DNA from: Phoronis ovalis
Lineage: Eukaryota; Phoronida; Phoronidae
Direction: 5' to 3'
DNA: 14,455 nt
Assembly (NCBI GenBank): GCA_028565635.1
Contig: JAOXYB010032242.1
Coordinates: 1-14,455 of the forward strand
The notes beneath the pieces were generated by a model. That model saw nothing but the letters and a program-made list of their open reading frames with translations. It was not told the DNA's origin and ran no database searches. This document shows, piece by piece, positions 1-6,245 of this stretch (positions are counted from its first letter, which is position 1; every line of letters begins with the position of its first letter). The translations under genes and the position numbers were made by a program.

Positions 1-22
1 TATATTTATTTATTTATTTATT
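1..22. repeat. (TTTA)n microsatellite
   Basis: Positions 5-22 are a run of TTTA units, with four overlapping AATAAA hexamers when read on the minus strand. It is cut by the window edge, so its full length is unknown. Confidence 0.8.
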
Positions 23-321
23 CTGAGCTATTTATAGTTTAGGAGTTATTGATAGTATGTTTGGCTGTCATTACATATATATTTGTTTAAATTTTGCAGT
101 TCCTTAGCAATATTGTTACTCTATATAGTAAATTTAGGCGTGTTGACGTGTTGCTGTAGAAATTTCTACATACATACATTATAAACGCCGTAGCCCACTG
201 ACATCAAAAAAGCCACTAAATTGTCGCTTAAACTCAAAACTTAAATAATACCTATCAAGACAAAAAACGTGCCTTACAACCCAAACTCTTTTAATACCTC
301 GCCAGTTATATTTAGAACATG
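1..321 (-). other. 3' flank / probable 3' UTR of the minus-strand membrane-protein gene
   Basis: No open frame of note. The region lies directly downstream of the stop codon at 322-324 on the minus strand. Read on the minus strand, an ATTAAA lies at 295-290, only about 27 nt after the stop, and a run of overlapping AATAAA signals lies at 22-5, about 300 nt after the stop. The second would give a more ordinary 3' UTR length. Which one is used cannot be told from sequence. Confidence 0.4.
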
Positions 322-2556
322 TCATAGAACTTTTCTATAGCAAAGGCATCCAACGGGTTTCTTAGGTTTTATACGGTTAGCACTTTCATCACAAGATGTT
401 TGCTTGCTCTTATTGTGTTCTGAACATGCATTTATTTTTCCCTTTACAACAGATTCACATTCTTGGCATCCTTTCATAAACTCCATCTGTACAGCATTTT
501 GCTCGATAGGGGAAATTTCTCTTTCCTTTGTCGATGTTTTGTTTTTTCCGTTTCTTTTCTTTGCTGAAACAATGATATCGTTAGAAGAAAGAACATTTCG
601 TTTTGTAGCACTTGCATTATGATTACGAGAGTATGTTGGTTGTGAAGCACTTGTCTTATGAGAATTGCTTTTGGTATATTTCGCCTTATCTATAGTCTGC
701 TTCTTTTTCAAGGACGGCGTACTTTTTATACGTCCATCCTTAGCAGAAAGAAAAAGTCGTTGCGTATCACTTGTATTATGAGAAACTATTGGTTGTGAGG
801 TACTTGTATTATAAAAGACTATTGATTGTGATGAGGCACTTGTATTATGAGAGATTGCTGATTGGGAGGACTCTTTTTTCAATGCATTACCGCTTTTGGT
901 ATCTTTCTCCTTGACTTTAGTCCGCTTCTTTTCCGAAGGCGACGTACGTTTTATACGTTCATCATTAACCGTAAGAACAATTCGTGGGACACTTGTATTG
1001 TAAGAGAATTTTGGTTGTGGGGAATCTTTTCTCAATGCACTATCGCTTATGGTATACTTCTCCTTGTCTTTAGACTGCTTCTTTTCCAAAGACGACGTAT
1101 TTCTTTTTCGTTCATCCTTTGTTTGTTCTACGGTACCGTTAGGAGACATTTTTCTTGTAGCAATTTCATTTTTGACGATGTTTTCAGGATAATGTGCCTG
1201 GTTTACCATGAAATCTTCAACAATTTGATCTGTCGTCGCTGCTTCGTTTAAAGCGGAAGAGGAAAGCTTCTTTTCTCCGTTTTGTGCAGTATCTTGAGTT
1301 AATGTATTATCTCTCCAAGAGCTTTTTTCCGTGCTAGTCGACGGCGGAGTTCTTTGACTTTCCTTTGCTGTATCTATAGTGTCTACTAATATTTCACTAC
1401 TTTCATTTTGAGAGATGTTTTCAAACTGTGTTATATTGTTTGCGTCGTCAGCGTAGGGTGCACACTCTGGGTTTGATTGGTTGTACGTTGTAGTCATAGA
1501 TTCATTAAGTGCTGGCATGTTTTCCATAACCTGATAGCCAACAAACTGCTCTGTCTTATGAGTCGAGAGTGGCACAGGATATTTTGTGTTAGATAATTCA
1601 TCTAATGCTGACATTCCAGTATTCTGGTTTGCATGTGGTTCTATATTTTCAGTGGTACTAAATGAGCTTGAAGATTTATGAGTTAATTGTGCTGTGTTCA
1701 TACCTGCTTTAGTATTAACATTATCAACATCAAACTTGTCAGATTGTTTTGTCAACATATCCTCCTGGCCATTGCTACCTTCAGATGTCGTTTTACTGAT
1801 TACATCCTTACCATGAGGTGCAAACTCTGAATTATGATGCATGTGATGACTTATCCTATCTGCTGACATTCTTTCTATAATTTGATTTACATATTGTTCT
1901 AAATTATCTGTCGTAATAAAAATCGGTCTAGAAGCTGCTGCCCTAAATTGTTCTGATTCATCTAATGATGACATTTCCATATCTCGGTGTTGCATATTTT
2001 TTTCATTCATAGTAAGTGTTGGTTCTTGCGTCACTATGTGTTTTGGGTTTTTTTCGGCGTTGAAATCACAACTGGCATCCGGAGTCGGAGATTGATTGAA
2101 CGCTGCGAAGCTTTCTGGGGGAGTAAACTGTGCGCTTTCCTGTTTTTCGTTATCTTCAAAGAACTGTGACTGTTGAGGTCCGTTCTGTAGTACTGCATAT
2201 GTGTCGGTGATATTGTGATTTAAATCAGTACGAGATTCCAATGACGTCGACGATTTCGACTGTTTCGGAGATATTTTAGGTGCAATAATATTGTCCCGTA
2301 ACAAACAACCACAGAAATAAATAGGTGATATTAGTAACGTCACAATTGCTTTTGCCACTTTGAGGAACGATTGTAAAATCCAATCAGTAATGTCTAAAAG
2401 GAGTTGCATAACTTGAACGGCCTGCTGATAAATAGTGAAAAACAATGTTCGTAGTTGTCGTACTAAAAAGGACCGGTTTATATACAAGAAATACAATAAC
2501 AAACCAAATACCACCTGCCACAACTCTGCCGAAACCCATGTAATCGTCTCGTCATA
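322..2556 (-). CDS. Exon 4 of the membrane-protein gene (last membrane segments and repeated tail)
   Basis: A long uninterrupted frame of 744 codons follows a strong acceptor (TTTTAATTTTCAG|T at 2557/2556). The first codons after the acceptor encode a hydrophobic span, then an amphipathic stretch ending near nucleotide 2295. Beyond that the product is hydrophilic and repetitive. A basic repeat built on K-D/N-x-R-x-K-x-T-S-S followed by K-K-x-x-K-x-K recurs at about nucleotides 1125-1060, 975-905 and 750-690, with a decayed fourth copy around 590-540. Short N-T-S-x-S-Q units recur at about 1010-985, 870-765 and 660-640. A frame this long in AT-rich DNA is very unlikely by chance. Confidence 0.8.
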   Translation of the reverse strand, partial: YDETITWVSAELWQVVFGLLLYFLYINRSFLVRQLRTLFFTIYQQAVQVMQLLLDITDWILQSFLKVAKAIVTLLISPIYFCGCLLRDNIIAPKISPKQSKSSTSLESRTDLNHNITDTYAVLQNGPQQSQFFEDNEKQESAQFTPPESFAAFNQSPTPDASCDFNAEKNPKHIVTQEPTLTMNEKNMQHRDMEMSSLDESEQFRAAASRPIFITTDNLEQYVNQIIERMSADRISHHMHHNSEFAPHGKDVISKTTSEGSNGQEDMLTKQSDKFDVDNVNTKAGMNTAQLTHKSSSSFSTTENIEPHANQNTGMSALDELSNTKYPVPLSTHKTEQFVGYQVMENMPALNESMTTTYNQSNPECAPYADDANNITQFENISQNESSEILVDTIDTAKESQRTPPSTSTEKSSWRDNTLTQDTAQNGEKKLSSSALNEAATTDQIVEDFMVNQAHYPENIVKNEIATRKMSPNGTVEQTKDERKRNTSSLEKKQSKDKEKYTISDSALRKDSPQPKFSYNTSVPRIVLTVNDERIKRTSPSEKKRTKVKEKDTKSGNALKKESSQSAISHNTSASSQSIVFYNTSTSQPIVSHNTSDTQRLFLSAKDGRIKSTPSLKKKQTIDKAKYTKSNSHKTSASQPTYSRNHNASATKRNVLSSNDIIVSAKKRNGKNKTSTKEREISPIEQNAVQMEFMKGCQECESVVKGKINACSEHNKSKQTSCDESANRIKPKKPVGCLCYRKVL

Positions 2557-5056
2557 CTGAAAATTAAAATTACTAAAGGTGAGCTGTGCATAATATATTG
2601 AAATGTATTACGGTAAAAGGTATGGATTGTTAATATATCCCTGTACAGCCAATTATTTGATAGGATCTAAGTGACAGAGCTCTAGCTATATATCTATATA
2701 TATATGTCTGTTTTAAATTTTCTCCAGACTGATTTGAGATGTTATCAAGTGGTAAGGCATTCCAGTCTGTGATGGTCCTTGGAAAGAAGCTGTATCTGTA
2801 GCTAGATGGAGTGAACAAAGCCATAAAAACACCCTAAAAATTATGAGATCGCAAGCTATTCTCTCTTTCCTTTTTTGCATCTCAAGTAACTTTCCATAAG
2901 TGAAATATCGTCTCAAGTAACTTTCCATAAGTGAAATATCGTCTCATACGGAAACACAGAAATTTAAAGTAAAGCCTTAAAGTCGAATAACCTCTTTTGT
3001 AGAGACACGATCTTTTTCAAATATTTCTTGCATAAGAGGTTTTGTGTTTCCATCCGGCCTGCTTCCGTCATTGGCTTTCATTCTACGAAGCTTGACGGAT
3101 TTTGCCAAATCTTGTGGGGTTAGTAGAAGTACATTATCAAGACTCCAAATTAAAGCATTGAAAACACTGGAAAATGTCAAAAAAATTACTTGTAGTAATA
3201 CTTTGTATTCTGACAGTTAAAGGATCATACTCAGTTCGATCATAGCATCAGAAATCGTAAATCCAGAATTAAAGCGACTAGTTATTTGCAGTAATGCATA
3301 TCATACTTGTGTAAACTTTTGTTTATTACTGTAAATATTTGTGTAAGTAACACTATAAATGAAACTTACCTAGTTCCGACGGCAGCACAGTCGAATTCAA
3401 ATGGTCTGCTCGATGTCTTATCTTCAGTTTTAGATGGTAAACTTTGGGGTGATTCTGCGTGATCTTCGTTTACCAATAAATTGTATATTTTTATATTTTC
3501 TGTGAGATTTCCAATTTGATACCAGTTTAATCTCAACCATAGTAACAACAGCAGAACAATAGAAAATATACGCGATTTTAGAGTTTGTTGATTTGGCTCT
3601 GGACCAGTCATATGTGTTCTATAGACATAGCGAAGCGTAAAGAACAGAGCAAACCATGCTGTAGACAAGCCTGTCATAGTCACGCAAAATAAGCAGTAAT
3701 TCCCCTTAACCTGTAAAAGCGTAGGTAAATTCTATTATAGAACTTTTGACACTGACAGTGAAATTTTTCCTGCACCCATTCATATGGAATACAAAACATA
3801 TACACCTGTATAGCCATGCAGGAGTATAGTCCTTGTAATCGTTCTTACATACAAAGCTAACATGCAAAGTTTATATATTAGACACAAGATGGAACACAGA
3901 TATTTGAAAGGCGCACTACTTAGACAGTGTTCATACATTTTAGTGCATTTATCTAGTTAAACAAAGTATCTTAATAACAAAACAGTTTTGAGACTAAATA
4001 AAAAGTCTCAAATCTTATAAAATCGAATTACCATAAAAATCGAGATCTGCGTTCTTGTGAAAATTCGGGGAAAGAAAAATTACAGTAGACTCATGTGTGA
4101 AGTGCATTAAATTTAATTAGAGTATAATATCACCTCATAAAATCATAAGGTACATACTACGGGGAATCCAGTCGATATAAATTCGTGCAAACTACGTACG
4201 TAAACGATACTCCCATTATTTGTTATGGTCATTGAATTACTAAAAAATGTTTAAAAAAGATTCACTTTTTATTTGCTAAGAAACCTAAATTAATGGTGCA
4301 AATATAAAAATGGTACCGAATTGAATTAACGATTTTAATTACTTTTCAGGAATATTTGGATCAATTCTGGTAAAGCAAAATCGATTCAAATTTAATCAAA
4401 ACAATTCAAAAGAACTGTTATCAAAATGTGACAATTAATTCCTTTTTCTTGGAAAGAAAAGAGAACCCTAATTCGAGGCTTGAGAACTCCATAGCTCATT
4501 TTTCCTTATTCAAAATCAACAATCGAATAAGGAAAAATGAAATAGTTCTTTTTTCCTCATTCAGATCACGTGAATAAGGAAATATTTCCTTTTTCTTTAT
4601 TTCGGTTCAATAGTGAGGGTCTCATGCCAAGACCTCGAACTAGGTTTCTTGAAACCCTCAATTGAAAAAGGAAATAGTTCCTTTTTCCTTATTCAATAAG
4701 GAAAAGGGAACTAACTTACCTGGCATATTAAAATGTACCATATATTTGGAATTAAAAGTTAATTTTGGCGAAGTCTGGGGACAACATAATATCGTTCTGG
4801 AGTTACATGAATTTACTACATTTCGAGAAAATCTGAAATCATAAATTACCCATTGAAGGAAGTTTTCATAGCACGTATTGCTGTCGTCCAACCACTTGTT
4901 TGTTCTACTTCTCCAAGCACACGTTTCTTCTGCAAACATGAACTGAATTAAGCCAAACAAAAATGTGGCAATATGAGTTAACCCAACTATGTAAAGTAAT
5001 ACAAAAGTGGGTTTCAGCTCTTCAAAAAGGCGCATAATTACCGTTCCTTCCTCCAT
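322..5056 (-). CDS. Unrecognised multi-pass membrane protein with a long repeated, Ser/Thr/Lys-rich tail (four-exon model)
   Basis: Model: join of 5056-4850, 3710-3370, 3166-2992 and 2556-322, read on the minus strand, giving 985 residues. The start ATG (5056-5054) has a strong context (ACCATGG) and an in-frame stop upstream at 5161-5159. Likely membrane segments are at residues about 16-40, 74-99, 116-132 and 253-267, with a further hydrophobic or amphipathic stretch at about 273-328. From about 330 to the end the chain is hydrophilic, low-complexity and rich in S, T, N, K and E, with diverged internal repeats; the C-terminus holds several cysteines. I do not recognise the family and assign no function. 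Inference: a membrane-anchored protein with a disordered, fast-evolving cytoplasmic or luminal tail. Weak points are the exon 1 donor (GTAATT) and exon 3 donor (GTTATT). The exon 2-exon 3 junction and the exon 4 acceptor are strong. Two separate genes remain possible. Confidence 0.6.
570..1130 (-). repeat. Coding tandem repeats in exon 4
   Basis: At the DNA level (plus strand) the phrase cacttgtattatgagaaact-like recurs at about 650, 768, 805, 838 and 990. Longer units containing a cgttcatc / cgtccatc core recur near 1108, 958 and 732. Spacing of roughly 150 and 225 bp fits unequal expansion of a shared unit, with extra 35-40-bp sub-units inserted in the middle copy. Confidence 0.65.
2630..2857 (-). 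mobile_element. Decayed non-LTR retrotransposon (LINE) reverse-transcriptase C-terminal fragment
   Basis: On the minus strand the conceptual product contains SLRSHNF, a stop, then a segment with YRYSFFPRTITDWNALP. The arrangement R-S-H-N, about 15-20 residues, Y-x-Y-S-F-F-P-R-T-I-x-x-W-N-x-L-P is the familiar tail just after the thumb of CR1/Jockey-like LINE ORF2 proteins. Only this tail is present; the catalytic part with the YxDD motif is missing and an in-frame stop interrupts it. The left boundary is set by the end of the open frame at 2630; recognisable similarity ends nearer 2715. The right boundary is only where I stop seeing similarity. The clade cannot be named from so little. Confidence 0.75.
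2881..2946. repeat. 31-bp tandem duplication (2 copies plus 4 bases of a third)
   Basis: The unit beginning ctcaagtaactttccataag occupies 2881-2911 and 2912-2942 with no mismatch, followed by ctca at 2943-2946. Perfect identity means a recent duplication. It lies immediately beside the LINE fragment in the same intron. Confidence 0.95.
2992..3166 (-). CDS. Exon 3 of the membrane-protein gene
   Basis: The acceptor is TTTTTTTGACATTTTCCAG|T at 3167/3166, a good polypyrimidine site in phase with exon 2. It encodes about 58 mostly hydrophilic residues rich in K, D and R. The frame reaches a stop at 2979-2977. The proposed donor GAG|GTTATT at 2992/2991 lies shortly before that stop, has poor +3 and +5 bases, and joins in phase 0 to exon 4. 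If it is not used, the protein would end within a few residues as a form of about 246 residues. Confidence 0.6.
3370..3710 (-). CDS. Exon 2 of the membrane-protein gene (two membrane segments)
   Basis: The acceptor is TTTTACAG|G at 3711/3710, after a pyrimidine-rich stretch. The donor is ACTAG|GTAAGT at 3370/3369, a full U1 match. The exon is open for 113 codons plus two bases. It encodes two hydrophobic spans, the second a leucine-rich run at about residues 116-132, then an acidic, Ser-rich stretch. It ends in phase 2, and the next acceptor at 3167/3166 continues exactly in that phase, which strongly supports the junction. Confidence 0.7.
3987..4012. repeat. 9-bp inverted repeat
   Basis: Arms tttgagact (3987-3995) and agtctcaaa (4004-4012) are perfect complements around an 8-nt loop that contains AATAAA on the plus strand. 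Short, and may be chance in AT-rich DNA. Confidence 0.5.
4439..4712. repeat. Cluster of nested palindromes with imperfect terminal inverted repeats (foldback/MITE-like)
   Basis: Outer imperfect arms: ttcctttttc (4439-4448) pairs with 4664-4673, and the segment 4463-4482 pairs with most of 4627-4648. Inside are a perfect 16-bp inverted repeat (4496-4511 with 4525-4540), a perfect 16-bp palindrome aaggaaatatttcctt (4576-4591), arms 4606-4620 with 4654-4666 (a 2-nt bulge), and a 37-bp palindrome centred on 4694 (4676-4693 with 4695-4712, one mismatch). The phrase CCTTATTC or its complement recurs in alternating orientation. There is no coding capacity. This architecture suits a non-autonomous foldback element, but no target-site duplication was identified. 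Confidence 0.6.
4850..5056 (-). CDS. Exon 1 of the membrane-protein gene (start ATG, first membrane segment)
   Basis: Encodes about 69 residues including a hydrophobic span at about residues 16-40, followed by a Trp/Cys-containing loop. The donor chosen, TGG|GTAATT at 4850/4849, is weak but is the best phase-0 site and joins in frame to the acceptor at 3711/3710. The frame stays open beyond it to a much stronger donor, CCAG|GTAAGT at 4720/4719, but that one is phase 1 and would meet a TAA immediately in the next exon. The exon end is therefore uncertain; the start is better supported. Confidence 0.55.
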
Positions 5057-5137
5057 GGTATCTCGCTTTTTAAGCCATATAGCTTTTATAACATCGGTTG
5101 CCTTAGTGGTTTTATCGGTGATGTCATTATTACACCC

Positions 5138-5145
5138 TGACGTCA
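5138..5145. promoter_or_regulatory. Full palindromic CRE/ATF-like site (TGACGTCA)
   Basis: The perfect 8-bp palindrome TGACGTCA lies 82-89 nt upstream of the start ATG of the minus-strand membrane-protein gene. CREB/ATF bZIP factors are known to bind this sequence near start sites. One such 8-mer is expected by chance about once in 65 kb of random sequence, so its position is suggestive only. The same bases also form a possible acceptor (GTCAG|GG), a competing reading. Confidence 0.3.
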
Positions 5146-5210
5146 CAAAAATAGGATGTCATAACACATAAATATGTCTCATTAAAAGTATCTAAATTGT
5201 GGACAAGAAT

Positions 5211-5252
5211 GAGAAAGCTGTTTATTTAATAAAATAGCAAAACAGCTTTCTC
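5211..5252. repeat. 13-bp perfect inverted repeat
   Basis: Arms gagaaagctgttt (5211-5223) and aaacagctttctc (5240-5252) are exact complements separated by 16 nt of AT-rich loop. The loop contains AATAAA on the plus strand. A 13-bp exact match in so short a space is unlikely by chance. It lies about 155-200 bp upstream of the membrane-protein start codon. Confidence 0.8.
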
Positions 5253-5949
5253 GGTAGGTGTGAAATAATGGTATTAAATTCCCCTATCCACTTTTAATTT
5301 TATTCCAACTAGCCTAATTGGTCGCAGAAATTTCTATCCAGTCACAAATTAAGGTAATTACTCGTCATACCTACATGTATAGTCAATTTCTCATACAGCA
5401 TAATTACCAATCGTTCTTAACGAGTACCTGGTGGAAATATCGCGTAGGATGAAACTATGCTTTACATTGAATTCCTCCCGAATTTGTAGCAGAGAATTAT
5501 ACTCTTCTTCATCTTGACAGGAGTGTATAAGTCACAAGAAATTATATTTTTCCAAACTAATAATGAATTGGAAGTATTGTCGATGCTAACGCCATGGTTT
5601 AAAATTAATATACTTCTAGGTGTGAATCGTACACCTTCTCTGTTGTGTCAGCCATTTAGTTTCGACAATTTATAAAAAGTGAAGACATTTAATATTTATT
5701 ATGTATTTCATCGTCGGTTAACGCACTTCTCTTTTAACAGTGATATTATGAATAACAAGGGATGAGAATTAAATGCTAAAACATACAACTTATATAGCAA
5801 ACCAAACGATAAAATTGTTTAAACACTTTATAAATAGCATGCAGTCAGCGATTCACCACTGTTTCTATTAGTTTTTGAATTATTCTACCATCGCTACAGC
5901 TGACCTTTACTCCGCACTACATTTTATAAAATAGACTATTTGTAAACTT

Positions 5950-5977
5950 AGTGGCGCCGTCGGTCGGGAAACGAAAC
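5950..5977 (+). other. GC-richer patch resembling an LTR-retroelement primer-binding site
   Basis: TGGCGCCGTCGGTCGGGA, starting at about 5952, begins with TGG and is GC-rich in AT-rich surroundings. Primer-binding sites of LTR retrotransposons begin TGG because they pair with tRNA 3'-CCA ends, often as TGGCGCC. There is no matching LTR pair and no gag or pol sequence, so at most this is a remnant. Confidence 0.2.
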
Positions 5978-6070
5978 ATTCTCACAATGTCATGTTTTGT
6001 GAATGAATCGCGCAACCGAGTGATTTGTTGATTCGGTGAGCGCAGATTTGTACGAACCATTAGATTCATG

Positions 6071-6098
6071 ACTGGTGTGGCCACCAGTGCATGCAAAT
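6071..6098. promoter_or_regulatory. 7-bp GC-containing hairpin next to an octamer motif
   Basis: Arms actggtg (6071-6077) and caccagt (6082-6088) flank the loop tggc. ATGCAAAT at 6091-6098 is the exact POU-factor octamer. The site is about 150 bp beyond the channel stop codon. Functional meaning is unproven. Confidence 0.25.
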
Positions 6099-6147
6099 AG
6101 TAAATTATTAGTATACTATTATGTTACAAAAAGAAGAAATTGCGTTA

Positions 6148-6169
6148 TTTATTTCTAAATTATTTTATT
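6148..6169 (-). terminator. Candidate poly(A) signals of the potassium-channel gene
   Basis: Two AATAAA hexamers on the minus strand, at 6169-6164 and 6153-6148, lie about 77-98 nt past the stop codon at 6248-6246. This is a usual distance for a short 3' UTR. Confidence 0.5.
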
Positions 6170-6245
6170 TATGCGTGTACATTGTATTTGAATCCGTATG
6201 CTGTAATTGTCTGTGAATGTCATTGATATGTCACAATTAGATAAT

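Larger units (their letters stand above)
2557..2991 (-). other. Intron 3 of the membrane-protein gene, occupied by repeat debris
   Basis: A 435-bp interval between a weak donor (2991) and a strong acceptor (2557). Most of it is accounted for by a decayed LINE tail, a TA-rich run at about 2687-2706 and a 31-bp tandem duplication. Confidence 0.5.
3711..4849 (-). other. Intron 1 of the membrane-protein gene
   Basis: About 1.1 kb, AT-rich, without a supported coding exon. I looked for an intermediate exon that would carry phase 1 to phase 0 and found none that convinces. It contains a foldback-like cluster at 4439-4712, a small hairpin at 3987-4012 and the strong but out-of-phase donor at 4719. 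Confidence 0.5.
5057..6245. other. Intergenic region between the two minus-strand genes
   Basis: Should contain the promoter and 5' UTR of the membrane-protein gene and the 3' UTR of the channel gene. TATA-like strings in plus orientation occur at about 5671, 5829 and 5933, but no plus-strand gene follows them. Apart from the CRE-like site, a hairpin, a GC-richer patch around 5950-6090 and the channel's poly(A) signals, I see nothing in it. Confidence 0.6.

Noticed and set aside
404-2169. Plus-strand open frames at 404-622, 862-1251 and 1987-2169
   Set aside because: They are antisense to exon 4 of the membrane-protein gene and reflect its repeats and low complexity.
2713-2928. A second minus-strand frame overlapping the LINE tail
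   Set aside because: It is a different frame of the same decayed element and the 31-bp duplication; the recognisable RT tail is in the other frame.
4350-4438. A good plus-strand acceptor (TTACTTTTCAG|GA) followed by a short open frame to TAA at 4436-4438
   Set aside because: No upstream plus-strand exon or nearby downstream poly(A) signal supports it, and it lies within the intron of the minus-strand gene.
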